A DNA stretch of 64,000 nt from Alkalinema sp. FACHB-956. Its GTDB lineage: Bacteria > Cyanobacteriota > Cyanobacteriia > Leptolyngbyales > Leptolyngbyaceae. The stretch spans positions 248,001-312,000 of the forward strand of contig NZ_JACJRC010000003.1 of NCBI RefSeq assembly GCF_014697025.1, read 5' to 3'. The translations under genes and the position numbers were made by a program. The notes under the pieces are model-generated. The model was not told the DNA's origin. It did not search any database and was given only the letters and a program-made list of their open reading frames with translations. This document shows, one piece after another, positions 16,921 through 26,901 of the stretch (position 1 is the stretch's first letter; each line of letters begins with the position of its first letter).

Positions 16921-19900
16921 ATGCAAGCATCAAACAAAAATCAGGCTAAATCCCAACCACAATGGCGGTTTGGTATCGATCGGGGGGGCACGTTTACTGA
17001 CATTGTTGCCCAACGACCCGATGGCACGATCGTGCTGCACAAGCTACTATCCGAAAATCCTGAACGCTACGACGATGCCGCCATTCAAGGAATTCGCGAA
17101 CTGATGGGGATTCCCGATGGCGAACCCCTCCCCGCCGATCGCATCGCTGCGGTGAAAATGGGAACAACCATAGCCACCAATGCATTACTGGAACGCAAGG
17201 GCGATCGCACCGTTTTACTCATCACCCAAGGTTTTCGGGATGCGCTGCGGATTGGCTATCAGCATCGGCCCAACATTTTTGCCCAGCAGATTGTTTTGCC
17301 GGAAATGCTGTACGAACGGGTGATTGAAGTTCAAGAACGCCACAGTGCCCAGGGTGAAGTTCTGCAACCCTTGCAATTGGACGACGCCTTGATTCAGTCC
17401 CTGCAATCCGCCTACGACGCTGGCATTCATTCTTGCGCGATCGCCTTTCTCCATGGCTATCGCTACCCCGCCCATGAACAGCAAGTCGCGGACTTGGCAC
17501 GACGGCTGGGATTTACCCAAATCTCGGTGTCCCACGAGGTCAGTCCTCTAATGAAACTGGTCAGCCGAGGCGACACGACCGTTGTGGATGCTTACCTCTC
17601 TCCGATTCTGCGGCGTTACGTCGATCGGGTCGCCGCACAATTAGACCATCAAGAGAACAGCGAATCCAACCCGCAATCCCCCAAACTCATGTTTATGCAG
17701 TCCAACGGGGGACTCGTAGACGCCCACCGCTTTCAAGGTAAGGACAGCATTCTCTCCGGGCCTGCGGGGGGCATTGTCGGCGCGGTAAAAACCAGTGCCA
17801 TGGCCGGGTTCGATCGCATCATTGGCTTTGACATGGGCGGCACTTCAACGGATGTCTCCCACTTCAATGGCGAGTACGAGCGCACCCTGGATACGGAAGT
17901 AGCGGGAGTCCGACTGCGGGCACCCATGATGGCGATTCACACCGTGGCAGCGGGGGGCGGTTCCATCCTGCAATTTGATGGGGCGCGGTATCGCGTTGGC
18001 CCGGAGTCGGCGGGGGCGAATCCTGGGCCTGCTTGCTACCGTCGGGGCGGGCCGCTGACGGTCACGGACTGCAATGTCATGGTAGGCAAGTTACAAGCGG
18101 CCTTTTTCCCAGCGGTGTTTGGCCGATCGGGAGATTTGCCCTTAGATGCGGAAATTGTCCAGCAACGGTTTCAGGCACTCGCCGCAGACATTCAAGCCAC
18201 AACGGGCGATCGGCGCACTCCGGAACAGGTAGCAGCGGGGTTTCTTGCCATCGCGATCGATAAAATGGCCAATGCAATCAAAAAGATTTCCATTCAGCGG
18301 GGCTACGACGTGAGTGAATACATGCTCTGTTGCTTTGGGGGAGCGGGAGGTCAGCACGCTTGTCTGATTGCTGAAGCCTTGGGAATGCGGCAAATCCTCA
18401 TTCATCCCTACGCCGGGGTGTTGTCCGCCTATGGCATGGGCTTAGCAGATTGGCGAATGCTGAAGGAACAGGCGATCGAATTACCTTTAGAACCGGCTGT
18501 AATTCCCCAATTAGACACAGCATTAAACGAGTTAGGCATCACTGGCCGCGCAGAAATGGAAGCCCAAGGCATTGATCACGATCGCATCCACATTCAGCCA
18601 ACAGTCTATCTGAAATATGCGGGAACGGATTCTACGATCGGTGCGACCTGGAGTGAACTCGCAGAAATGCGCCATCAATTTGAGCAGCGCTACCAGCAAC
18701 GCTACGGATTTACGATGCCGGATAAGGCATTAATCGCTGAAGCCGTTGCCGTGGAAATCATTGGCCAAACCGATCTTCCCACAGAACCCCAACTACCGCG
18801 CCAACCAGACCGATCGCTGACCCCGATCGCCACCGTCAAACTCTACACCCGCGATCGTTGGTGGCAAACCCCGGTCTATTCCCGATCGGACTTACAACCG
18901 GGCGATCGTATCCCTGGCCCTGCATTAATCATTGAACCCACCGGAACCAACGTCATTGAACCCGGATGGAGCGCAGAATTAACCGATCGTAACCACTTGC
19001 TACTTCAACAAGTGACTGAGATTAGCGATCGACCAATTTCTAACCTCGTTTCCCAAACCACAGATTATGCAACGCCCGATCCCGTCCTACTGGAAATCTT
19101 CAACAACCTTGTTCGCGCGATCGCCGAAGAAATGGGCATCACGCTACAAAATACCAGCTATTCCGTCAATATCAAGGAACGTCTAGACTTTTCCTGTGCC
19201 ATTTTCGACAAGCAGGGTCAACTCGTCGCCAATGCACCCCATATCCCCGTCCATTTGGGTTCCATGAGCGAAAGCGTTCGCAGTTTGATTGATGCTAAAG
19301 GATCAATTCTGCAACCAGGTGATGTCTATATTTCTAACAATCCCTATAACGGTGGTACTCACTTACCTGACATCACTGTAATTACGCCTGTATTTCTCGA
19401 ACCATCCTCCCAACCCACCTTTTACGTTGCCTCGCGGGGACACCATGCGGACATTGGCGGGATTACGCCAGGTTCCATGCCGCCCCACAGTCGCACGATC
19501 GCCGAAGAGGGAATCCTACTCGATAACTTTTGTTTAGTGGCCCAAGGCAAATTTCGGGAAGCAGAACTTCTGGAATTACTCAATTCCGGTGTTTATCCTG
19601 TGCGGAATGCAGGGCAAAATTTAGCGGATTTACGGGCACAAATTGCCGCCAATGAACGGGGCGTGCAGGAACTCCGGCGCATGGTGGCACACTATGGATT
19701 GGCAACGGTTCAAGCCTATATGCAGCATGTGCAAAACAATGCTGAAGCTGCCGTGCGTCGGGTGATTGAGCAATTGCAGGATGGAGCGTTCAGTTATGAA
19801 ATGGATGATGGTTGTGTGATTCGAGTCAAGGTGACGATCGATCATGCCAATCGCAATGCCTGTATCGACTTCACAGGCACCTCGCCCCAACAGGCCACAA

Positions 19901-20598
19901 ATTTAAATGCGCCGTTAGCCATTTGTAAAGCGGTGGTTCTCTACGTCTTCCGCACGTTGGTGGAAGATGAAATTCCCTTAAACGCCGGGTGCCTCAAGCC
20001 CTTGGACATCCGCGTTCCAGCAGGCTGCTTGCTCAATCCCACCTATCCCGCTGCGGTGGTGGCGGGCAATGTGGAAACCTCCCAGGCGATCGCCAATGCG
20101 TTATACGGCGCGTTGCAAGTGATGGCCGCCTCCCAGGGCACGATGAATAATTTCACCTTTGGCAACGATCGCTATCAGTATTACGAAACGATTTGTGGCG
20201 GTTCCGGTGCAGGGCCGACCTTTGATGGCACGGATGCAGTGCAAACCCACATGACCAACTCCCGTCTGACTGATCCCGAGGTGCTGGAATGGCGTTTTCC
20301 GGTACTGGTGCAGGAATTCGCCCTTCGCCCCCACAGCGGTGGCCTCGGACACCACACTGGCGGCAATGGGGTGATTCGTCGGATTCAGTTCCGTGAAGCG
20401 ATGACGGCGGCCATTCTCTCCGGTCATCGTCGGGTGCCGCCCTTTGGGTTAAACGGTGGTCAACCCGGCGCGATCGGACGGAACATCGTGCAACGGCAAG
20501 ATGGCTCGATCGAACTGCTGGGGAGCAAGGCTGAAGTTGAAATGCAGCCCGGAGATAGCTTTGTGATTGAAACTCCCGGTGGCGGTGGCTGGGGCTAA
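16921..20598 (+). CDS. Fused hydantoinase A/B – 5-oxoprolinase family protein
   Basis: A 1225-residue fusion of HyuA-like and HyuB-like halves, the length of ATP-dependent 5-oxoprolinase. The HyuA half (about residues 15-690) starts with [14 protein letters not shown] (phosphate-1 type loop), followed by [30 protein letters not shown] and [12 protein letters not shown]. The HyuB half (about 715-1225) begins [20 protein letters not shown] and contains [34 protein letters not shown] and the glycine-rich end ETPGGGGWG. Family knowledge: ATP-driven ring opening of 5-oxoproline to glutamate (glutathione turnover) or of a hydantoin. Which substrate is used cannot be decided here. The start has AAGGGAATTGTAATC before the ATG. 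It is probably regulated by the divergent LysR gene. Confidence 0.92.
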   Translation: MQASNKNQAKSQPQWRFGIDRGGTFTDIVAQRPDGTIVLHKLLSENPERYDDAAIQGIRELMGIPDGEPLPADRIAAVKMGTTIATNALLERKGDRTVLLITQGFRDALRIGYQHRPNIFAQQIVLPEMLYERVIEVQERHSAQGEVLQPLQLDDALIQSLQSAYDAGIHSCAIAFLHGYRYPAHEQQVADLARRLGFTQISVSHEVSPLMKLVSRGDTTVVDAYLSPILRRYVDRVAAQLDHQENSESNPQSPKLMFMQSNGGLVDAHRFQGKDSILSGPAGGIVGAVKTSAMAGFDRIIGFDMGGTSTDVSHFNGEYERTLDTEVAGVRLRAPMMAIHTVAAGGGSILQFDGARYRVGPESAGANPGPACYRRGGPLTVTDCNVMVGKLQAAFFPAVFGRSGDLPLDAEIVQQRFQALAADIQATTGDRRTPEQVAAGFLAIAIDKMANAIKKISIQRGYDVSEYMLCCFGGAGGQHACLIAEALGMRQILIHPYAGVLSAYGMGLADWRMLKEQAIELPLEPAVIPQLDTALNELGITGRAEMEAQGIDHDRIHIQPTVYLKYAGTDSTIGATWSELAEMRHQFEQRYQQRYGFTMPDKALIAEAVAVEIIGQTDLPTEPQLPRQPDRSLTPIATVKLYTRDRWWQTPVYSRSDLQPGDRIPGPALIIEPTGTNVIEPGWSAELTDRNHLLLQQVTEISDRPISNLVSQTTDYATPDPVLLEIFNNLVRAIAEEMGITLQNTSYSVNIKERLDFSCAIFDKQGQLVANAPHIPVHLGSMSESVRSLIDAKGSILQPGDVYISNNPYNGGTHLPDITVITPVFLEPSSQPTFYVASRGHHADIGGITPGSMPPHSRTIAEEGILLDNFCLVAQGKFREAELLELLNSGVYPVRNAGQNLADLRAQIAANERGVQELRRMVAHYGLATVQAYMQHVQNNAEAAVRRVIEQLQDGAFSYEMDDGCVIRVKVTIDHANRNACIDFTGTSPQQATNLNAPLAICKAVVLYVFRTLVEDEIPLNAGCLKPLDIRVPAGCLLNPTYPAAVVAGNVETSQAIANALYGALQVMAASQGTMNNFTFGNDRYQYYETICGGSGAGPTFDGTDAVQTHMTNSRLTDPEVLEWRFPVLVQEFALRPHSGGLGHHTGGNGVIRRIQFREAMTAAILSGHRRVPPFGLNGGQPGAIGRNIVQRQDGSIELLGSKAEVEMQPGDSFVIETPGGGGWG

Positions 20599-20656
20599 TT
20601 TTCGCAGGCGGGCCCCTTACCTTAATTTTCAATCCTGCCTCAGATAGATATTCCCC

Positions 20657-21445
20657 CTAGGAATCATAATCTTCTGGGGTTTCTGGAATGATGACTTGGC
20701 TAGGGGGAGTAGCCGTTGTCGCCCGATCGGGGGCCTGGGTAGCCGTAGAACTGTCAGGCGTAGACTTTGTCTCTTTTGTCTCTTTGGGTTGATTGCCCTG
20801 CGCTTGGGGAGTCATTGGGGAAAGCAACCGTTGCCAGTTGATATCACCAGAAGGCGCGATCGTCACTGCTACTTTCTCCGGTTCTTTGATCGATCGATCG
20901 TTTTGCAGATTTTTGGGCGAAGCGGCTGACTGGGGAGCGCTAGGAAGCTCAGAAGCAGCTAGCTCTGGCGTTTGGGCTTGGGACTGGCGCGTCACGGTGC
21001 AATCAAATTGATCGCCAGGATTGACGGTTCGATAGGGCGTAATTGCACCGCAGTCCACTGTGACCTCGCCCAGATCTGCTTTCAATCCCTCCTGGATTAC
21101 CTGGTGGACTTGGGCAAGATTCACCAAACCTTTCACACTGGGAATTTCCCAACTGACTTGACCCTCCCGATCGGTTTGGCGTACTTCCATATCGGCCCCA
21201 TTCCCCGATTCAAACATCGCAGTACAAGTAAATGTCTGCCCCTCCTTGGATTGCAGCCCTTCTGGACAAATAACCGCCTTGACCGACCCAGCCCCCTGTT
21301 GCACTAACTTTTGTTGAATTGTTTTTTCCACTTGTGCAACATCTAAGGGTGCATTGCAACCGACCAAGCTCCCAGCCAATAGACCTAGAAGGCCCGTGAG
21401 ACTGAACCTGACTGGGAAAAAACTTGCTTTTTGACGGGAAACCAT
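20657..21445 (-). CDS. DUF4333 lipoprotein
   Basis: A 262-residue protein. The signal peptide ends in a lipobox (GSLVGC at about residues 25-30), so it is probably a membrane-anchored lipoprotein. Two copies of a DUF4333-like domain follow. The first runs from VEKTIQQKLVQQGAGSVKAVICPEG to CTAMFESG and VRQTDREGQVSW; the second from VHQVIQEGLKADLGEVTVDCG to QFDCTVTRQ. Each has the paired cysteines typical of the domain. The C-terminus is a Ser/Thr/Pro/Gln-rich tail. Function is unknown. It is convergent with the oxoprolinase gene (58 bp gap). Confidence 0.8.
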   Translation of the reverse strand: MVSRQKASFFPVRFSLTGLLGLLAGSLVGCNAPLDVAQVEKTIQQKLVQQGAGSVKAVICPEGLQSKEGQTFTCTAMFESGNGADMEVRQTDREGQVSWEIPSVKGLVNLAQVHQVIQEGLKADLGEVTVDCGAITPYRTVNPGDQFDCTVTRQSQAQTPELAASELPSAPQSAASPKNLQNDRSIKEPEKVAVTIAPSGDINWQRLLSPMTPQAQGNQPKETKETKSTPDSSTATQAPDRATTATPPSQVIIPETPEDYDS

Positions 21446-21647
21446 AATTCAACAGTAGAGAGAGGAAGAGAGGGCACTTAAGTAGACTATCGGAGGATAT
21501 TCAGCGCTTCGTTAAGAGAAGGTAATCAGATCAGGAAATTCAGGTTAAAAACTCTTTAATCGTAATTGCAAATGCATGAGGTAGTCAGAATGATGCACTA
21601 ACGATGATAGGATAACTCCCAGCAACGATTAGTCTGTCAATCAATGC

Positions 21648-22418
21648 ATGGATGCCTCGAATAGTCCATACTCGTTCTTTCCACACAATACTGCGCAAAT
21701 TCTACTAATTGAAGATGAGGAGTCAATTTCTGAAACCGTTGCCCTTGCCTTAAGCCAGGAAGGGTTCGAAGTAACAGTCATACGCGATGGGCGAATGGCG
21801 TTGGAAATGATTATCTCTCAGCAGGGAGGAGCGAGTGCTTCCACCAATGCAGCACCGATCGCGCGATTTGATTTAGTTATCCTGGATCTGATGCTGCCCT
21901 ATGTCAATGGTTTGGATATCTGTCGGATGCTGCGGCGGGAAGGATATCAAACGCCGGTGCTGATGCTGAGTGCAAAGGCGACGGAAATCGATCGAGTCGT
22001 CGGGCTGGAAATTGGTGCCGATGACTATTTGCCTAAGCCCTTCGGAATACGGGAATTAATCGCTCGCTGTCGGGCCTTGTTACGCCGACGGCAGACGCCC
22101 CAAATGAGTCCCCAACAGCAACCGATTACGATCGCCGAAATTACCCTCTATCCCCAGGAATGCCGAGTCACAGTCCGGGGGCAGGAGGTCAATGTCTCTC
22201 CCAAGGAGTTTCGCCTGCTGGAAATTTTCATGCGAAATCCTCGGCGAGTCTGGTCGCGGGAACAACTGTTGGAAAAGGTGTGGGGGCAGGACTATGTGGG
22301 CGACAGTAAGACGGTGGATGTGCACATTCGTTGGCTGCGGGAAAAACTAGAATTAGACCCGAGTGATCCGCAATATCTTATTACCGTGCGGGGATTTGGT
22401 TATCGCCTGGGACGCTAG
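21648..22418 (+). CDS. OmpR/PhoB-family response regulator
   Basis: A 256-residue two-domain regulator. The receiver domain (residues ~17-140) has the acidic pocket EDEE, phospho-acceptor Asp in LVILDLMLPYVNG, Ser in LMLSAKA and Lys in LPKPFG. An insert rich in Gly/Ala/Ser (QQGGASASTNAAPIA) sits before the phospho-acceptor strand. The C-terminal winged helix (about 160-255) shows VSPKEFRLLEIFMRNP, REQLLEKVWGQDY and VDVHIRWLREKLE, the PhoB/OmpR DNA-binding fold. By eye it resembles the SphR-type phosphate regulators of cyanobacteria, but no adjacent sensor kinase gene supports this. Confidence 0.9.
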   Translation: MDASNSPYSFFPHNTAQILLIEDEESISETVALALSQEGFEVTVIRDGRMALEMIISQQGGASASTNAAPIARFDLVILDLMLPYVNGLDICRMLRREGYQTPVLMLSAKATEIDRVVGLEIGADDYLPKPFGIRELIARCRALLRRRQTPQMSPQQQPITIAEITLYPQECRVTVRGQEVNVSPKEFRLLEIFMRNPRRVWSREQLLEKVWGQDYVGDSKTVDVHIRWLREKLELDPSDPQYLITVRGFGYRLGR

Positions 22419-22462
22419 CTCAGGGGCGAGTCTCTCTGAACCGTCGATCGACGCCAGTTGCA

Positions 22463-23440
22463 TCAAATCGGCCAGAACAGATTGATTCCGTAGAGATAGA
22501 GGGGAATTCCAAAGATAATGTTAAACGGGAAAGTTACGGCTAGAGCAGTGGAGATATAAAGACTTGGATTCGCTTCTGGGACGGACATACGCATGGCAGC
22601 AGGAACCGCAATATAGGACGCACTTGCACACAGGACAGCAAAGAGAAGCGCATCACCTTTGGACATATGAATGAGGTAAGCAATTCCACTTCCGAGGATG
22701 GCATTGAGAATCGGAATCAGAATTGAAAACGAAATTAGAAAAACACCCGTTTTTTTGAGATCTTGAATCCGCTTAGCAGCAATTAAGCCCATGTCTAAGA
22801 GAAAGAACATCAACGCGCCGTAGAACATATCCCCGATGAAGGGTTTCACTTTCTCATAGCCATGTTCTCCGGTGAGTAGGCCGATCGCGATACTGCCAAA
22901 CAGCAAAAATACAGAGCCATTCAGAAACGATTCCTGAAGCACCTCGCCCCAACTAATGGCTTGGTCATCTTCCCGTTTGGCTGCAAAAATCTGCACCAAA
23001 ATCAAGCCGACAATGATTGCGGGGGATTCCATCAAGGCCAGCGCCGCTACCATATAGCCGTCGGAGGGGATTTGCAATTGATCTAGAAAGGCATTGGCGG
23101 TAATAAATGTAACGGCGCTGATGGCTCCATAGGTGGCCGCGATCGCGGAGGCATTGTAGGCATCTAACTTCAGGCGTAGGATGAAGTAGGTATAGACCGG
23201 GACTGCGCAGGACATGAAAACGGCTGCGAGTACGGTCAGAAGCACATCCTGGCTGATGCCGCTATTGGCTAACTCAACGCCGCCCTTAAAGCCGATCGCG
23301 ATGAGGAGATAGAGGGAGAAGAACTTGGGAATCGGTTGGGGAATCTCCAGATCCGATTTGACGAAAACCGCCAGCATTCCTAAAAAGAAGAATAAAACTG
23401 GCGGATTCAAGAAATTTGACGCAACCAGACTGAGATCCAT
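22463..23440 (-). CDS. sbtA: SbtA-like sodium-dependent bicarbonate transporter
   Basis: A 325-residue polytopic membrane protein with about ten helices, of the SbtA (DUF897) family that imports bicarbonate with sodium as part of the CO2-concentrating mechanism. Recognisable stretches are SNFLNPPVLFFFLGM, IAIGFKGGVELANSG, ATYGAISAVTFITA (SbtA repeat motif), ALALMESPAIIVGLIL and the second-repeat counterpart CASASYIAVPAAMRM. It is shorter than Synechocystis SbtA because the central cytoplasmic loop is compact. The frame extends to 23515, but ATG 23440 has a GGGAG site and gives the normal N-terminus. No sbtB (PII-like) gene lies beside it. The symbol denotes family, not proven function. Confidence 0.85.
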   Translation of the reverse strand: MDLSLVASNFLNPPVLFFFLGMLAVFVKSDLEIPQPIPKFFSLYLLIAIGFKGGVELANSGISQDVLLTVLAAVFMSCAVPVYTYFILRLKLDAYNASAIAATYGAISAVTFITANAFLDQLQIPSDGYMVAALALMESPAIIVGLILVQIFAAKREDDQAISWGEVLQESFLNGSVFLLFGSIAIGLLTGEHGYEKVKPFIGDMFYGALMFFLLDMGLIAAKRIQDLKKTGVFLISFSILIPILNAILGSGIAYLIHMSKGDALLFAVLCASASYIAVPAAMRMSVPEANPSLYISTALAVTFPFNIIFGIPLYLYGINLFWPI

Positions 23441-23531
23441 CCCTACTCCCACAGACGAATGTAAAGAAACCTTACAAAGATCCAGTGTGACACGAGCGGG
23501 GACGATCGTACCCATCTCAGAATTGCGCTGC

Positions 23532-23537
23532 TATAAT
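23532..23537 (+). promoter_or_regulatory. Consensus -10 box of the tRNA-Arg promoter
   Basis: TATAAT lies 30 bp before the tRNA 5' end. No clear -35 box is visible at the usual distance. Confidence 0.5.
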
Positions 23538-23566
23538 TTCTGAGGAGGTTGTTGAACAAACTCCAT

Positions 23567-23640
23567 GGGGCTGTAGCTCAGTAGGATAGAGCAAGCGCCT
23601 CCTAAGCGCTGGGCCGCGCGTTCGATTCGCGCCAGTCCCG
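23567..23640 (+). tRNA. tRNA-Arg (anticodon CCT)
   Basis: A full 74-base cloverleaf. Acceptor stem GGGGCTG/CAGTCCC (one G-U), D arm GCTC/GAGC, anticodon stem AGCGC/GCGCT with loop CTCCTAA (anticodon CCT), T arm GCGCG-TTCGATT-CGCGC, discriminator G. CCA is not encoded. It reads AGG codons for arginine. Confidence 0.95.
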
Positions 23641-23650
23641 TTATCCCAAT

Positions 23651-23694
23651 AGCCCGTGTTTCAAGGCTGTTAATCCTGAACACGGGCTGTTTTG
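23651..23694 (+). terminator. Intrinsic terminator after tRNA-Arg
   Basis: AGCCCGTGTT (23651-23660) pairs with AACACGGGCT (23679-23688), 18-base loop, followed by GTTTTG. It lies 10 bp past the tRNA. Confidence 0.8.
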
Positions 23695-24165
23695 TAGCAA
23701 TTTTATTCTGATACATCTTCAAAAATACTCGATCAGTTAAGGGCGATTTTAAGGACTGTTCGAGGGAAACGACATGGACTATCTCAGCCTCTACGCATTT
23801 TTTTTGGGAAAGGTTTCTAGGATGCAACTTCGATCGGGATATCTATCCAGAGACATAGGCAAAAATACTGGTTAGATTTGTCTGTGACGATCGGAATTCA
23901 GCTCAATCCCAGTCCCCATCCCATGTTGCCAAAACACCATAGAGTCACCTCTGGGTTCCATTCACCGACTCTATCTCCAGATAGAGATTGAATTTCCGAG
24001 GGAACCCTAGCAAAATAGCCAGCGTCCTTTCCAGTCCGAATCGCTCCAAACCCAGATTTAAAAGCCAATTTAGCGTTTCCAGATTTGTCAAAAATGCATT
24101 GCCTTCGGTAGGATGTGACGGTTCGTTGCAAAACTCCTAAGTTTCATCAGCGGAGGTCAAGAACG
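23695..24165. other. Gene-free stretch upstream of the fasciclin gene
   Basis: About 470 bp with no gene I can support. It holds short inverted repeats only (for example ACTCTATCTCCAGATAGAGA near 23969) and presumably the promoter of the fasciclin gene. Confidence 0.4.
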
Positions 24166-24993
24166 ATGAATCGTTTGCATTACACTCAGTTTGCTAAAGT
24201 CCTTGGTTTGATGGGTGCAGGCTTGTTCGCCAGTCCCGTTCACGCCATGCCCAGTCAAAGTGTTCCCTCAACCACCCAGACATCCACCCAGACGCCCGCA
24301 GTAGCTGCGGAAGTTCCGGCTCCAGCCCCCACGGCACCAGCTCCAGCAGCAGCCCCAGAGCCAGCTACAATTCCGAAGGAAGTTCCAGCCCCCGGCACCC
24401 AAGCAGCTCCCTTAACCCCACCGACGGGAGACACACCCAAAACCACCGAGGCTCCCAAGACGATCGTGGATGTGGCGGGTAGCAATGAATCATTCAAAAC
24501 CTTAACGGCAGCCATCCAAGCAGCCGGTCTCACTGAAACGCTAGCCAGTGAAGGCCCCTTCACGGTCTTTGCACCCACCGATGCTGCCTTTGCCGCTTTA
24601 CCCAAGGGCACGGTTGAAAAGTTGCTGAAACCGGAAAATAAACAGCAATTAATTAAGTTACTGACTTACCATGTAGTTCCCGGCATTGGCACTTCCGAGA
24701 CATTAAAATCAGGTAAAGTACAATCTGTGGAAGGTCGTTCTATCACCCTTAAAGTAGATGAACAGGGTGTTATGGTGAACAATGCCAAGGTGACCACGAC
24801 AGACATCAAGGCAGCCAATGGTGTAATTCACGCGATCGATAAGGTCATCCTGCCCCCCAACGATCGTACGGCCACTAAGGCCAAACCCTATACTTCGATG
24901 AAGAAGCCGGACAAAGCAACCATGCCCGTGGTCAGCCCAGATGCCAAGGCTGTACCTGCGACCCCACCTGCGGCTTCAGAGAATAAGCCCTAG
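24166..24993 (+). CDS. Secreted fasciclin (FAS1) domain protein
   Basis: A 275-residue protein. A strong ribosome binding site (CGGAGG) precedes the ATG at 24166. A Sec signal (residues 1-26, ending SPVHA) is followed by about 75 residues of Pro/Ala/Thr-rich linker. One FAS1 domain comes next (about residues 103-227), with TIVDVAGSNESFKTLTAAI, FTVFAPTDAAFAALP (H1/first conserved box), LLTYHVVPG and the final ANGVIHAIDKVILPP (second box). FAS1 domains mediate adhesion or protein-protein contact outside the membrane. The C-terminus is a Pro/Ala/Lys-rich tail. The ligand is unknown. Confidence 0.9.
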   Translation: MNRLHYTQFAKVLGLMGAGLFASPVHAMPSQSVPSTTQTSTQTPAVAAEVPAPAPTAPAPAAAPEPATIPKEVPAPGTQAAPLTPPTGDTPKTTEAPKTIVDVAGSNESFKTLTAAIQAAGLTETLASEGPFTVFAPTDAAFAALPKGTVEKLLKPENKQQLIKLLTYHVVPGIGTSETLKSGKVQSVEGRSITLKVDEQGVMVNNAKVTTTDIKAANGVIHAIDKVILPPNDRTATKAKPYTSMKKPDKATMPVVSPDAKAVPATPPAASENKP

Positions 24994-25010
24994 GATGGCC
25001 CAGGACTCAT

Positions 25011-25046
25011 CATCAAACCAGTCATCAAACCAGTCATCAAACTAGT
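25011..25046. repeat. 12-bp tandem repeat, three copies
   Basis: CATCAAACCAGT is repeated at 25011-25022, 25023-25034 and, with one change, 25035-25046, between the fasciclin stop codon and its terminator. Confidence 0.85.
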
Positions 25047-25105
25047 ATCACAACACTAGTTATCACAACATCTGAGCATCACGAAACCTGACATTCCTGA
25101 ATCGA

Positions 25106-25131
25106 GGTTCTCCAAACGGGGAACCTTTTTT
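25106..25131 (+). terminator. Intrinsic terminator after the fasciclin gene
   Basis: GGTTCTCC pairs with GGGGAACC (8 bp with one G-U, AAAC loop) followed by six T residues. It lies 113 bp after the fasciclin stop and 80 bp before trmFO. Confidence 0.9.
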
Positions 25132-25211
25132 GACGTTTGCCAGCGATTTCGCGATCGCCTGCCGTATCCTAGAAAAGGACTTTCTAGCAAACCGTAGGCA
25201 ACCTAGGCACA

Positions 25212-26630
25212 ATGACAACGCAATTCCCCGGACAGCTATTCCCTGAACAGCCATCTCCTGTCCATGTGATTGGGGGCGGACTGGCTGGCACCGAAGCGGC
25301 TTGGCAAATCGCCCAGGCTGGGGTTCCCGTCATTTTGCATGAGATGCGCCCCTTGCAAAAAAGTCCCGCTCACCATAGCGAGCATCTGGCCGAACTGGTT
25401 TGCAGCAACTCCTTTGGGGCTCAGGCCACCGATCGCGCGTCGGGGTTGCTCCACGAAGAATTGCGGCGGTTGGGGTCGATCGTCATTGCCAAAGCGGATG
25501 AACACCAGGTTCCAGCGGGGGGAGCCTTGGCCGTCGATCGGGGAATATTCAGCGAAGATTTAACCCGCACCTTGGCCCAGCATCCCCTGATCGAACTACG
25601 CCGTGAAGCTGTGGATACCATTCCCTCGGAGGGCGTGGTCGTCCTGACGACGGGGCCATTAACCACCGATGCGCTGGCGGCGGATCTGCATCGCTTCACG
25701 GGCATGGAATACATGAGTTTCTTTGATGCGGCCAGCCCAATCGTGGTGGGGGAATCGATTAACTTTGACGTTGCATTTTTGGCTTCGCGCTACGATCGGG
25801 GGGAAGCGGCCTATCTGAACTGTCCCATGAACCGGGAGCAGTACCTTGCCTTTTGGACAGCCCTCTGTCAAGCAGAACAGGCGGAACTGAAGGACTTTGA
25901 ACGGGAAACGGCCAAGTTTTTTGAAGCTTGTTTACCGATCGAAGAAATGGCGCAACGGGGAGAAGATACGATGCGTTACGGCCCGCTCAAGCCCGTGGGG
26001 TTGTTTGATGCGCGGCTAGGGGATTTTCGCGATCCGGAAAATAAATCGAAGCGACCCTATGCCGTGGTGCAATTGCGCCAGGAAGATAAGGCGGGGCAGT
26101 TGTGGAATATGGTGGGCTTCCAAACGAATCTGCGCTGGGGGGAACAAGCTCGGGTGTTTCGCATGATTCCCGGTTTAGAGAATGCAGAATTTGTCCGCAT
26201 GGGCGTCATGCATCGCAACACGTTTATTAATTCACCGGAATTGCTGGAAGCAACGCTGCAATTTAAGCAGCGGGCAACGCTCTTGGCAGCGGGACAACTG
26301 AGCGGAACCGAAGGCTACACCGCAGCCACGGCGGGAGGCTGGCTGGCGGGAACCAATGCGGCACGGGTTGCCCTCGGACGGGATCCCTTGGTTTTACCGA
26401 CCACAACCATGATGGGTGCATTATTTGACTTTATTAGTTCCGCTTCGCCGAAGCATTTCCAACCGATGCCGCCAAATTTTGGCATTCTGCCGACCTTGCC
26501 TCAAAAGATCCGCAATAAGCAGGAGCGCTATGGGGTTTATCGCGATCGATCTTTTGCGGATCTACAGGCTTGGATGCGAGAGCATCAAATCGTTCCAGCC
26601 CAGTGCGAGCTGGATTCGCTATCCGCCTAA
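25212..26630 (+). CDS. trmFO: TrmFO, folate/FAD-dependent tRNA (uracil-54 C5) methyltransferase
   Basis: A 472-residue flavoprotein that makes ribothymidine at position 54 of the tRNA T loop, using methylenetetrahydrofolate and FADH2. The FAD-binding Rossmann motif is [13 protein letters not shown] (residues ~19-31). Family signatures follow: [15 protein letters not shown] (with the conserved Cys), [28 protein letters not shown] (conserved Cys), [23 protein letters not shown] and [18 protein letters not shown]. Full family length. ATG 25212 lies in AGGCACAATG without a strong ribosome binding site. Confidence 0.96.
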   Translation: MTTQFPGQLFPEQPSPVHVIGGGLAGTEAAWQIAQAGVPVILHEMRPLQKSPAHHSEHLAELVCSNSFGAQATDRASGLLHEELRRLGSIVIAKADEHQVPAGGALAVDRGIFSEDLTRTLAQHPLIELRREAVDTIPSEGVVVLTTGPLTTDALAADLHRFTGMEYMSFFDAASPIVVGESINFDVAFLASRYDRGEAAYLNCPMNREQYLAFWTALCQAEQAELKDFERETAKFFEACLPIEEMAQRGEDTMRYGPLKPVGLFDARLGDFRDPENKSKRPYAVVQLRQEDKAGQLWNMVGFQTNLRWGEQARVFRMIPGLENAEFVRMGVMHRNTFINSPELLEATLQFKQRATLLAAGQLSGTEGYTAATAGGWLAGTNAARVALGRDPLVLPTTTMMGALFDFISSASPKHFQPMPPNFGILPTLPQKIRNKQERYGVYRDRSFADLQAWMREHQIVPAQCELDSLSA

Positions 26631-26683
26631 AGAAGATCATGGGTCACGGGTAGACAGTCCTTAGCCAAGGCCACAGGTGCCGG

Positions 26684-26900
26684 ATGATACTTCAATGGAT
26701 TTGCAAAATACGGATTGACCGGAATGCTCCTTTTGCCACGTTGATGCGGGAGTTTCAGCACCAATAGAACTTTGAGGGATTGCATGTGGCAGATGAGGGG
26801 GTGAATTTGACCGACGATCGCTGTCGCATTCTCCAGTTCTTTGGCTCTACCTGTCGTCAGTACTACTTAGCGAACATCCAATATCTGCGGACTATTACAC
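26684..26900 (+). pseudogene. Possible decayed open frame, unknown
   Basis: Starting at an ATG (26684) the frame reads 27 codons to a TAG (26765), then continues open in the same frame (NFEGLHVADEGVNLTDDR, CRILQFFGSTCRQYYLAN) into the antisense of ald. The translation looks protein-like but matches no family I know. It could be chance. Confidence 0.2.
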
Positions 26901-26901
26901 C

